In this document: in pieces, positions 1-6,350 of the stretch
How the letters are laid out: each line of letters starts with the position of its first letter
How positions within the stretch are numbered: position 1 is the stretch's first letter
IMG/VR virus record: IMGVR_UViG_3300010373_000056
Coordinates: 1 to 55,492 of that record
DNA length: 55,492 nucleotides
Source: a virus
Strand: one strand, 5' to 3'
Notes under the pieces: model-generated
The model's database searches: none
Seen by the model: the letters and a program-made list of their open reading frames with translations, nothing else
Told to the model about the DNA's origin: nothing
Translations under genes and position numbers: made by a program

Positions 1-19
1 GGTCTAGCGTCCACCCGCA
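1..19. repeat. Terminal 19-bp direct repeat, left copy
   Basis: Bases 1-19 are identical to bases 55474-55492. Removing one copy joins two halves of a single open reading frame without a frame change. The repeat is best read as the overlap of a circular or circularly permuted contig, giving a unit of 55,473 bp, rather than as a biological long terminal repeat. Confidence 0.9.
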
Positions 20-650
20 CGTCCGGCTCGGTGCAGATCCCGACGAACTGGTCCTCGTCCCGGGCGTCGATCAAGAACCCGATCCGCTCCAGGCACGTCG
101 CCACGGCCCCGAAGAGCTCCCCAGCGGCCTCGTCCAGGCGGATCGAGGTCACCGCCCCGGCCAGCCAAGCGCAGAGGTCCCGGTCCGACCAGGCGCTTGA
201 GGACGCCAGATCCCTCACTGGGCGCTCCGGCTTCACGCCCCTGGTTTCGCACAGGTGCCGGATCCAGCCGGACAGATCTGCCCTAGCCTCCCAGAGCATC
301 TCCGAGGCGTTCCAGCCGATCTGCCACGGCGTCACCGGCAACGCAACCCGACCCGACGATGTCCTGAGGTGCGCCGGCAACTCCTCGTCGTAGTACAGGT
401 TCACCACAGGCTTGCCGTCCTCGTCGACCTCCCGGTAGGCCGTCACACCGTCCGGGGGGATCCAGAGCCGCTGCGAGTTCTGGGAGACGCCCGCGCCGTT
501 CAGACGATCCTGGCGGGTCAGGTTCACCTCGAGCTCGGCGAGCATGGCAGGTAGTGATGAGAGGCGTTGGACCAGGACGTCCGAGCAGGCGGCGCAAAGG
601 TAGCTGTCGGTCTTGGCGTGGCAGACGCGGCAGGTGGGGGACTCGCTCAC
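1..650 (-). CDS. Zinc-finger/helix-turn-helix protein, N-terminal 216 codons (continues at 55473)
   Basis: This is the N-terminal part of a gene cut by the contig ends. A GTG start at 650 overlaps the upstream stop as GTGA. The first residues hold a CxxC...CxxC zinc ribbon (CRVCHAK at about 6-12, then CAAC). A hydrophilic region with several tryptophans follows. The frame reaches base 1 open (ending VDARP) and continues exactly into the frame entering at 55473, which adds a second zinc ribbon and a MerR/excisionase-like helix-turn-helix. The full protein is about 357 residues and is probably a DNA-binding regulator or structural DNA-binding protein of the early block. The short overlapping ORFs in other frames here are shadows. 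Confidence 0.85.
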   Translation of the reverse strand, partial: MSESPTCRVCHAKTDSYLCAACSDVLVQRLSSLPAMLAELEVNLTRQDRLNGAGVSQNSQRLWIPPDGVTAYREVDEDGKPVVNLYYDEELPAHLRTSSGRVALPVTPWQIGWNASEMLWEARADLSGWIRHLCETRGVKPERPVRDLASSSAWSDRDLCAWLAGAVTSIRLDEAAGELFGAVATCLERIGFLIDARDEDQFVGICTEPDVRVDAR

Positions 651-946
651 TCGGCGCTCCATTCAGGACGAAAGTCAGGATGACCAGAAAAGGGCGCAGC
701 TAAGAAGCGGAGCAGTTCGTGGGGCACATCCCGGACCCACCGCTCATCAGATCCATGCCCCTCCCAATGGCCCATGGCTAGATCGGGTGCGGCTTCAAGT
801 TCGTCATCCTGCACCCATTCGATGATGCGGCGGCGGGCTGCGCACTCAGCCAACACCCGCTCATGCGGCCACCATGCCGAAGGCAACAAACCCCCAGCCT
901 CGTCCTCTTCGATCCGTTGCAGCAAAAACTCGACTAGGTCGCTCAT
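647..946 (-). CDS. DUF6221 family protein
   Basis: A 99-residue protein. An N-terminal acidic helix (MSDLVEFLLQRIEEDE) is followed by a segment VLAECAARRRIIEW and a C-terminal LLRFLAAPFSGHPDFRPEW. This is the arrangement I recall for DUF6221 proteins, common in Streptomyces and their phages and of unknown function. It overlaps both neighbours by 4 bp (ATGA and GTGA). Family assignment is from memory of the motif pattern. Confidence 0.75.
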   Translation of the reverse strand: MSDLVEFLLQRIEEDEAGGLLPSAWWPHERVLAECAARRRIIEWVQDDELEAAPDLAMGHWEGHGSDERWVRDVPHELLRFLAAPFSGHPDFRPEWSAE

Positions 947-1167
947 TCACTGCCTCCCGCGTGGGCCTGTATCCAATGCTCAGCAGCGACCCGCCACGGA
1001 TTGCCGACATCCACCCGCAGATGCTCGTCGAAATCACCCCACGACGCCGGGAACCCCAACTGGCAGTCCACGCAGAACACCTCCGGATACCAGCCCTCGA
1101 CGTCTTGGACCTCGACGTAATCGAGATGCTCGGCCATCACAGCCCGCAGATCGTCCTCGTCGCTCAT
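943..1167 (-). CDS. Hypothetical protein with a CxxC pair
   Basis: A 74-residue acidic protein with one CVDC motif near residue 32 and several aromatic residues. The ATG at 1167 overlaps the upstream stop (ATGA). The sequence just upstream includes GAGGGGACG, the same Shine-Dalgarno block found before the next two genes. No recognisable function. Confidence 0.7.
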   Translation of the reverse strand: MSDEDDLRAVMAEHLDYVEVQDVEGWYPEVFCVDCQLGFPASWGDFDEHLRVDVGNPWRVAAEHWIQAHAGGSE

Positions 1168-1334
1168 TGCGTCCCCTCAGGCGCTGGCTCAAGGAAGAAC
1201 ACATCGACGCATTCGCCGTCCCAATCGACGTAGACGATGCGGACATCCCCGTCTGGAACCTCGAACGGGTGGGTGAAGTTCATCTGCCCGTCGGCCCAGA
1301 GGACCATCTTCCGGCGCAGCCGGTACTGGCTCAT
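1164..1334 (-). CDS. Small hypothetical protein (56 aa)
   Basis: A short gene between two clear genes, overlapping both by 4 bp. Its ATG at 1334 follows GAGGGGACGAC, a strong ribosome binding site inside the end of the Fic gene. The product starts MSQYRLRRK and is rich in Asp/Glu, Val and Trp, with no transmembrane segment. Function unknown; supported by tiling, ribosome binding site and codon use. Confidence 0.65.
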   Translation of the reverse strand: MSQYRLRRKMVLWADGQMNFTHPFEVPDGDVRIVYVDWDGECVDVFFLEPAPEGTQ

Positions 1335-1840
1335 GTCGTCCCCTCAACCGGCAAAACAGACCTATTTACGCTAGAAGCGGCTACCGCGGTTGGCAGCCCA
1401 TCACGGCGCTCATCGGCCCAGAAGTTCGGGGCGAAAACCGGGGCGTCAAGAGACCCGCGCAGCCAGTTGTAGAGAATCTGGCCCGTGCGGCCGTTGCCGT
1501 CGCGGAACGGGTGGATCTCCTCGAACTCCCGGAAGAACTCCTCTGGTGACAGCAACTCGCCGTCCTCCAGCAGTGATGCCATCGCCACGGGCACCTGCTG
1601 CCACGGCATCTTCACCGAGTAGCCGACCCGCACACCTACCCGCCTATAGCCGTCACGGTTGACGACCGGCTCGACTAATCGCCCGATCTCGATGAGCCGT
1701 TCCTCGTCCAATGCCCCGACTTGGCACGCGAAGTCCCAGGCGTCGATCATCCAGCCGACACTCAACTCGCCCGAGCGTTGCAGCAGGCATTCCTGCGCGC
1801 AGAAGTTGACTACCTTCAGCTGCGGCGCACTGAACTTCAT
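1331..1840 (-). CDS. Fic/Doc-family protein
   Basis: A 169-residue protein with a Fic active-site loop HPFRDGNGRTGQ at about residues 109-120. The catalytic His, the Asp and the GNGR phosphate-binding turn are all present, but the final Arg of the usual HxFx(D/E)GNGRxxR is Gln. Fic proteins mostly transfer AMP, and Doc-type members phosphorylate EF-Tu. I see no clear (S/T)xxxE(G/N) inhibitory helix in the protein or a neighbouring antitoxin, so the activity is open. The last ~20 residues (TAVAASSVN...) are encoded by a REP-like repeat shared with two unrelated genes. ATG at 1840 after GAGGGGACGAC. Confidence 0.8.
   Translation of the reverse strand: MKFSAPQLKVVNFCAQECLLQRSGELSVGWMIDAWDFACQVGALDEERLIEIGRLVEPVVNRDGYRRVGVRVGYSVKMPWQQVPVAMASLLEDGELLSPEEFFREFEEIHPFRDGNGRTGQILYNWLRGSLDAPVFAPNFWADERRDGLPTAVAASSVNRSVLPVEGTT
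1352..1390 (-). repeat. REP-like hairpin repeat, copy A
   Basis: On the minus strand this reads GGTAGC, then the stem-loop CGCT-TCT-AGCG, then an AT-rich tail ATAGGTCTGTTTTG. It encodes the C-terminal VAASSVNRSVLP of the Fic protein. Copies B, C, D and E share the GTAG, the hairpin position and, in part, the tail. Confidence 0.75.
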
Positions 1841-2133
1841 GTCGTCCCCTCAAGAGCCGCCCGAAGCTTCTCGCCGCAATCAACCCGGGCCGCGCCTTGC
1901 TGCGTGTGAACTTCGATCGAAGCCCATTCGTCGGCTAGTGCTTGTACGCGAGACAGCCGAGCCGCGGCCTCACGAGCGAACGACAACGACACCAACTCAC
2001 CAGCGGCACCCCATGACGGGCGCTTCATCTGCCCATCGGTGTCACGCTCCACACCGAGCGCGGCAGCGAGGACGTCCTCGATCTCGCGGATGACGTCAGC
2101 GCGGGCGGCGGCCAGGATCTCGGATTCGCTCAT
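1837..2133 (-). CDS. Hypothetical alpha-helical protein
   Basis: A 98-residue protein starting MSESEILAAARADVIREIED, rich in Ala, Glu and Arg and predicted helical. The ATG at 2133 was chosen because it overlaps the upstream stop (ATGA). A longer ORF in this frame runs through the upstream gene and is not credible. It ends in EGTT with an embedded GAGGGGACGAC that serves the Fic start. Function unknown. Confidence 0.7.
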   Translation of the reverse strand: MSESEILAAARADVIREIEDVLAAALGVERDTDGQMKRPSWGAAGELVSLSFAREAAARLSRVQALADEWASIEVHTQQGAARVDCGEKLRAALEGTT

Positions 2134-2582
2134 GTGTTGCCTTTCCAGTTTTGGATGGCACGAGCAGTAGGACACGGCCACAGAGGAACGGTGACGTGAC
2201 AGTGGTTGCACGTCAGGGTGAACGTCGGCGCGTTGGTCGTTCCGCCGCTGATCGGGATCCTGCGCGGCTGGTGTAGCTGGTCTATTTCGGTTAGGGCCAG
2301 CCGAGCAGCATCCAGGTCGATTGAGACGGGTCCGCATTCGCCGCACTCGGACGCCTGTCCAGCGAAATAGCCCTGCCACCACGGGTCGTCGTCGCGTTCG
2401 TCGCCCCAGTGCGGGAGTCGGGCGGCTACCCGGATCGGGTCGACAGCGTCCGCAGCGGCCAGAGCGTTCCGCATCTCCGAGCGGCACATGGCGGCGTCCC
2501 CAGGATCGACGACGTCGTCGCCCCATTCGTAGTAGAACGCTTCGCATGCCGCTTCGATTCGCGGGTCGGCTGTGTCACTCAT
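2130..2582 (-). CDS. Hypothetical protein with C-terminal zinc motif
   Basis: A 150-residue protein. The N-terminal half is acidic with WGDDVVDP and PWWQGYFAGQ. CGEC lies at about 79-82, and the C-terminal part has LTCNHCHVTV and a second Cys, suggesting a zinc ribbon. ATG at 2582 overlaps the upstream stop and follows GGGGGTGGGGT, part of a junction sequence reused at 4603, 5610 and 6350. No recognised family. Confidence 0.7.
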   Translation of the reverse strand: MSDTADPRIEAACEAFYYEWGDDVVDPGDAAMCRSEMRNALAAADAVDPIRVAARLPHWGDERDDDPWWQGYFAGQASECGECGPVSIDLDAARLALTEIDQLHQPRRIPISGGTTNAPTFTLTCNHCHVTVPLWPCPTARAIQNWKGNT

Positions 2583-2956
2583 ACCCCACCCCCAAAACCA
2601 GACATATCTACGCTAGAAGCGGCTACCGAGGACTCGTGGGCAGCGGCGCGATCGGTGCCCGGCTCGGCAAGCCGGTCGTTTCCATCCGGTTCGGTGGGTA
2701 TTGCTGGTACAGCCCGAGCCGCCGCCAGAATGACTTCGATGAAGCGATCTACACCTGCTGCGAAGGCCTCGGTGCTGATTCGGTGTTCCTTCCATCGTCG
2801 GCGGTCTGTTCGGAGTAGGACGGCGTATTCGCTGAGTCGCCCGAGTACGTCTTGCGCCAGATCTCTCTCGGGCACTCCGGAGGACACGGCCCTGACCCAC
2901 AACAGATCAGCAGATTGTGCAACGGCGGGTCCGGGATCGTCACGCTGAACCTCCAT
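2579..2956 (-). CDS. Hypothetical protein (125 aa) ending in a repeat-encoded tail
   Basis: Starts MEVQRDDPGP at 2956, one base after the upstream stop, preceded by GAGGAGGAATGAC, a strong ribosome binding site. The longer in-frame ORF would overlap the previous gene by about 210 bp and was rejected. The body is helical and Arg/Glu-rich. The last residues (HESSVAASSVDMSGF) come from REP-like repeat B. Function unknown. Confidence 0.65.
   Translation of the reverse strand: MEVQRDDPGPAVAQSADLLWVRAVSSGVPERDLAQDVLGRLSEYAVLLRTDRRRWKEHRISTEAFAAGVDRFIEVILAAARAVPAIPTEPDGNDRLAEPGTDRAAAHESSVAASSVDMSGFGGGV
2594..2630 (-). repeat. REP-like hairpin repeat, copy B
   Basis: Minus strand: GGTAGC, stem-loop CGCT-TCT-AGCG, then ATATGTCTGGTTTTG running into the next ribosome binding site. 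It shares the hairpin with copy A, and with copy C it also shares flanking bases encoding HES before VAASSV. Confidence 0.75.
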
Positions 2957-2957
2957 G

Positions 2958-3365
2958 TCATTCCTCCTCAACGGTCGCATCTGCGCCCGCCTCGTGGCGT
3001 ATATGAGCATTTTGATCTTGTGGTGTCTCCCCTGATAGAGCACCGGATCCGTCGCATTCGCCGCAGCGCCATCGGTCGGCGTCGAAGATGACGTAGCCAC
3101 TGCATCCGTCGTGACGCCACTGACCGTCGTGATTCGGGTGGATTCCGTCCCGGTCAGCCAGCGCGGCACGTAGTTGGCCGCGCAACTCGCGCGCTTCGTG
3201 GTAGTGCTGCGTCGCCAGCGTCTCGAAGTTCGATGCTTCGGCGGTTAGTGTGGCGACCCTGGCCAGCGCCTGGTCACGGGTCTCGACGGCGGCAATGTAG
3301 GCAAGCTCCAGTTGGTCGCGCTTGAGCTTGCTGATGTGTGTCCAGCCGTGGTCGATGATGCTCAC
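2958..3365 (-). CDS. Hypothetical protein with coiled coil and zinc ribbon
   Basis: A 135-residue protein with a GTG start overlapping the upstream stop (GTGA). Residues ~15-70 form a probable coiled coil (repeated Leu/Ala with Glu/Arg). The C-terminal half has WRHDGCSGY and WRCGECDGSG, a likely single zinc site. Typical of small phage early proteins; function not assigned. Confidence 0.65.
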   Translation of the reverse strand: MSIIDHGWTHISKLKRDQLELAYIAAVETRDQALARVATLTAEASNFETLATQHYHEARELRGQLRAALADRDGIHPNHDGQWRHDGCSGYVIFDADRWRCGECDGSGALSGETPQDQNAHIRHEAGADATVEEE

Positions 3366-3664
3366 GTCTGCTCCAAGTAGTGTCGGGCGAGCCTTGCCCG
3401 TGAGGTGTCGTCTTGGCCGCCTTGGAACAGCGCCGCTCGAATGTTCGCGAGCTTGGCGTCTTTGGTGGCGTTGTCGGCCCGGAGACGCACCAACTCAGAC
3501 TGCAACGCCTTGTAGACCAAGACGGCTTCGGCTAGGCAGTCAGCCGGGAAATGCCACTCGCCCCTGCGCGCAGCTTCGGAGGCAGCCGTCCATTTCGCCG
3601 CCAACACCGCTGCCGCTTCGATCTCGTCGTCTGTTCGGGTGTCCGCTACTACGTCGTCAGCCAC
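3362..3664 (-). CDS. Hypothetical helical protein (100 aa)
   Basis: The GTG at 3664 is chosen because GGAGG lies six bases upstream; the frame is open to a TTG at 3670 but that start is badly spaced. The product is acidic at the N terminus, then helical with a coiled-coil stretch (ALQSELVRLRADNATKDAKL). No known domain. Confidence 0.65.
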   Translation of the reverse strand: MADDVVADTRTDDEIEAAAVLAAKWTAASEAARRGEWHFPADCLAEAVLVYKALQSELVRLRADNATKDAKLANIRAALFQGGQDDTSRARLARHYLEQT

Positions 3665-3905
3665 GGCCAACCTCCTCCGATTTCGGGACGATCTTGAATC
3701 CGCGCTGGTCGAGCCCTTTGATTAACTCGTCGGCTTTCGCGAACATCGGGTGGGTGGCGTGCGGCAGCGCGTCCATCACGGCGGTCTGGATGTCATACGG
3801 CTCGTCGCCGTCATCGGCTTCGTAGTCGCATTCCTCGCATGTCCAGCAGGAATCGTCTGGGTCGTCCGGGTCGCATCCGCAGTGCGCGCAGCCGTAGCAG
3901 CTCAT
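3657..3905 (-). CDS. Small zinc-binding protein
   Basis: An 82-residue protein whose first 30 residues carry CYGCAHCGC and CWTCEEC, enough ligands for one or two zinc ions, within a very acidic stretch. The C-terminal part is helical. ATG at 3905 is preceded by GGGGGAGGCACACCAAC. Probably a small DNA- or protein-binding accessory factor; function unknown. Confidence 0.7.
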   Translation of the reverse strand: MSCYGCAHCGCDPDDPDDSCWTCEECDYEADDGDEPYDIQTAVMDALPHATHPMFAKADELIKGLDQRGFKIVPKSEEVGRG

Positions 3906-3981
3906 GTTGGTGTGCCTCCCCCAACCGCAGGTCCATGTACGCCGTCGTCACAGAATCCGGGCGCTTGGTGTGCCTCCCTGC
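3906..3981 (-). other. Gene-free 76-bp spacer with a duplicated ribosome-binding block
   Basis: Between the stop at 3982 and the start at 3905 the block GGGAGGCACACCAA occurs twice on the minus strand, about 60 bases apart. Only the second copy serves a visible gene. A closely related block, GGAGGCACGCC, precedes the nested gene at 15476. Confidence 0.5.
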
Positions 3982-4239
3982 TCAGCCCGAGCCCCGCAAA
4001 AGCTCGACGGATGCTTTGCGCTCGCCGAGATGAAGCGCCTGAATAGCGTCGGCGGCGGCATGAAGTGCTCGCTGTTCGACGGCCCTGTCGTGTTCAGCGA
4101 GCCACGACGACGACAAGATGCGATCGGCGATTGTGAAGTCCTGCCGATTCAGGGCCGGAAACACCTTGCCGCCGTACCTCTGCGCTTGAACCAGCGCGGC
4201 GAGGGCGTCTCGGTCCGCTACCACACCCAAATCAGACAT
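3982..4239 (-). CDS. Hypothetical protein (85 aa)
   Basis: Starts MSDLGVVADRDALAALV at 4239, overlapping the HNH stop as ATGTCTGA. An ATG at 4257 is possible but lies deeper inside the HNH gene. The product is a small helical protein with no Cys cluster or membrane segment. Function unknown. Confidence 0.6.
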   Translation of the reverse strand: MSDLGVVADRDALAALVQAQRYGGKVFPALNRQDFTIADRILSSSWLAEHDRAVEQRALHAAADAIQALHLGERKASVELLRGSG

Positions 4240-4603
4240 CAAGATCACAACCCTCATTCACGCTAGAAGCGGCTACCGCGGATTCGTGGAAAGCGTTACG
4301 CGACGCTTTGCCGATGTGCCACTCGTCGCACTTACGGCAGCGCCAGCACGCGAGGACGATGTTGCCGCCACCTTTGCCGCCCCACGAGCGCGGCACCAGG
4401 TGGTCACGAGTGGCGTGGGAGATGTTCGGCTTGCGCGGCTCACAAACTCGGCAATGGACACGCCTGCCGCAGTGCTGGCAGGTCCAGCCGCGGGCGTCGC
4501 CGAGCTTGTGCATCTGGCCGTGCTTTGAGCCTTTGCTGAATCGCAGGTTGGCTTCAGCCGCGTCTTCGCGGTTATCGGTTTGCCTGTCAGGGTTGGGGCT
4601 CAT
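4232..4603 (-). CDS. HNH endonuclease
   Basis: A 123-residue protein. CQHC and CRVC zinc pairs at about 42-55 precede the HNH core: HATRDHLVPRSWGG, then GNIVLACWRCRKCDEWH. The Asp-His, the Asn and the final Cys pair match the HNH fold (DNA nicking/cleavage with a metal ion). It sits next to two DNA methyltransferases. The C-terminal HESAVAASSVN is encoded by REP-like repeat C. Whether it is a homing enzyme or an early DNA-processing enzyme cannot be decided. Confidence 0.85.
   Translation of the reverse strand: MSPNPDRQTDNREDAAEANLRFSKGSKHGQMHKLGDARGWTCQHCGRRVHCRVCEPRKPNISHATRDHLVPRSWGGKGGGNIVLACWRCRKCDEWHIGKASRNAFHESAVAASSVNEGCDLDV
4259..4281 (-). repeat. REP-like hairpin repeat, copy C
   Basis: Minus strand: CCGCGGTAGC followed by CGCT-TCT-AGCG. 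The AT-rich tail seen in A, B and E is missing. It forms the 3' end of the HNH gene. Confidence 0.7.
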
Positions 4604-5610
4604 ACCGACCCCCCAAAATCGAAAGGCGTGTCCCCGATGCGCTGGACAGCGATATCGAGATACGCGGGGTTGAGGTCTATGCCGATCGCTTTGCGGCCCA
4701 ACCGGCGGGCGACCATCGCCGTCGTGCCGGAGCCGTTGAACGGGTCCAGCACGGTTCCGCCTTCGGGGCAGCCAGCGAGGATGCAGCGCCTAGCTAATTC
4801 AGGTGGCATGGTGGCGAAGTGCGCGCCAGGGAACGGGGCGGTTGGGATCGACCAGACGTCTCCGGGATTCTTACCCAGCGGGTTCGCATCAATCTTCCCA
4901 CCGTCCTTAAGCATGTTCGATTTGAGCTGAGCATGGTGCGTAGCGCCGCCCTGCTGGAACTCGCTCTCATATCGCTTCAACGAGATGGCGCTGTATGGCT
5001 CTCGGATGGCATCTAGATCGAACCAATAGTTGCGGTTCTTACTGAGCAGAAAAACGTTTTCATGGGTAGAGCTGACGCGGTCCGTGACGCTCTCAGGCAT
5101 CGCGTTCGGCTTGTGCCAGATGATCTCCTTGCGCAGCGTCCACCCCCTATCCTGGAGGGCGAAAGCGACCTTCCATGGGATTCCGATGAGGTTCTTCGGA
5201 CGCCCCCATTCCTGCGCCACGTCAACGGGCCGAACAAATCCGCGCCTCGCTGGTTGTTTCCTGTCCGGTCCGACTGCCGCGCCCTTGCCGCTGAAGTAGG
5301 TGTCGCCCAGATTGAGCCACATGACGCCATCGTTCGTCATCGCATCACCTGCAAGGTCAAGGATGTCGACCAGCTTTTCGACGTACTCACCCGGTGACGC
5401 CTCTAAGCCAACCTGGCCGTCCACCCCGTAGTCGCGGAGACCGAAATAGGGCGGCGATGTGACAACGCAGTTCACCGAGCCTGGTGCGAGGGTGGCGAGC
5501 ACTTCCCGTGCGTCACCGAGCAGCAGCGTCACGTCGTGGTCCTCGAAGTACGGAACCGCGGTAGCCGCATCTTGCGTAGATAGATTTTCTGTTCCCTGGT
5601 TGGGGCTCAT
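4600..5610 (-). CDS. DNA methyltransferase (N4-cytosine or N6-adenine), TSPPY type
   Basis: A 336-residue enzyme. The catalytic TSPPYFGLRDYG is near residue 51 and the S-adenosylmethionine site DPFNGSGTTA follows near 293, the order of the beta class. The central region (residues ~110-270) is probably the target-recognition part. TSPPY is usual for N4-cytosine enzymes but also occurs in N6-adenine ones. No restriction partner is adjacent, so it is likely an orphan enzyme protecting phage DNA. Residues ~7-18 (ENLSTQDAATAV) come from an inverted REP-like repeat (copy D). ATG at 5610 overlaps the next methyltransferase's stop. Confidence 0.9.
   Translation of the reverse strand: MSPNQGTENLSTQDAATAVPYFEDHDVTLLLGDAREVLATLAPGSVNCVVTSPPYFGLRDYGVDGQVGLEASPGEYVEKLVDILDLAGDAMTNDGVMWLNLGDTYFSGKGAAVGPDRKQPARRGFVRPVDVAQEWGRPKNLIGIPWKVAFALQDRGWTLRKEIIWHKPNAMPESVTDRVSSTHENVFLLSKNRNYWFDLDAIREPYSAISLKRYESEFQQGGATHHAQLKSNMLKDGGKIDANPLGKNPGDVWSIPTAPFPGAHFATMPPELARRCILAGCPEGGTVLDPFNGSGTTAMVARRLGRKAIGIDLNPAYLDIAVQRIGDTPFDFGGSV
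5552..5592 (+). repeat. REP-like hairpin repeat, copy D (inverted)
   Basis: Plus strand: GCGGTAGC, stem-loop CGCA-TCT-TGCG, then TAGATAGATTTTCTG. It lies in the opposite orientation to the other copies and at the 5' end of a gene. The fourth stem pair is A-T here, T-A in A/B/C and C-G in E, so pairing is kept while sequence changes. Confidence 0.7.
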
Positions 5611-6350
5611 ACCGACCCCCCAAAATCGAGAACGTCCTGAGCAAGCCGCTTGGCCGCTATTTCGCAGTACCGCTCATCTACCTCGATGCCGATCGAGCGA
5701 AATCCGAGTTGCTTAGCCGTGACGAGCGTGGTTCCGCTGCCCATGAATGGATCAAGGATCAGAGCGGCAGGCGGCACGACCTGTAACGCCCACAGCATGA
5801 CCGGCTCAGGCTTCTGGGCTATGTGGTCGCGGTCCCCGTCGATCTTGCACGACACGACGTTCTGAGGGCTCCCGCCGCCATCGATGACCGGACCGTTAGT
5901 CGCATAGACCACGTACTCGGCTGAGGATGAGAAACGACCCTTCTGCATCCGGACACCGGGCTTCCACCAGGTGCCGAGGTTGCGCCAGACCCATCCGCCA
6001 GCCTGGACCGCGTCGGTGAGAACGGGCAGATTGCGCCAGTCGATGAACGAGACGAGCACCGCCCCAGGCTCTGACGCATTGCGTGCGGCGTTCAGCCAAA
6101 GCGTCGCCCAGGCCATGAACGAGCGCTGGTCACGGTTGTCCCCAGCGAACTCCGGCCGATAAGCGTACGTGTCGCTGTTGACGTACTTCGTCGTCGTCGC
6201 CTGTGCTCTGTCGCCCCGGAATGCGCCACCCGACGAATACGGAGGATCCGTTATCACAGCGCCGACGCCCGACAGGTCATGCAGGATGTCGAAGCAGTCG
6301 CCGTGGTAGAGGGTTACGAAGTCGTCGGTGTAGTACGGGTTGGGGCTCAT
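5607..6350 (-). CDS. DNA adenine methyltransferase-like protein, DPPY type
   Basis: A 247-residue protein with the catalytic TDPPYSSGG near residue 34 and the cofactor motif LDPFMGSGTTL near residue 198. This fits a small beta-class N6-adenine (or N4-cytosine) methyltransferase. The catalytic half resembles the adjacent enzyme only in motifs, so they probably have different targets. It ends in DFGGSV, as does the next gene, and the shared stop/start joint TTTTGGGGGGTCGGTATGAG supplies the downstream ribosome binding site. Confidence 0.9.
   Translation of the reverse strand: MSPNPYYTDDFVTLYHGDCFDILHDLSGVGAVITDPPYSSGGAFRGDRAQATTTKYVNSDTYAYRPEFAGDNRDQRSFMAWATLWLNAARNASEPGAVLVSFIDWRNLPVLTDAVQAGGWVWRNLGTWWKPGVRMQKGRFSSSAEYVVYATNGPVIDGGGSPQNVVSCKIDGDRDHIAQKPEPVMLWALQVVPPAALILDPFMGSGTTLVTAKQLGFRSIGIEVDERYCEIAAKRLAQDVLDFGGSV

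Noticed and set aside
4-597. Minus-strand ORFs 4-252 and 283-597 as separate genes
   Set aside because: They are Arg/Gly/Pro-rich shadow frames; the frame from GTG 650 has zinc ligands, normal composition and continuity through the joint.
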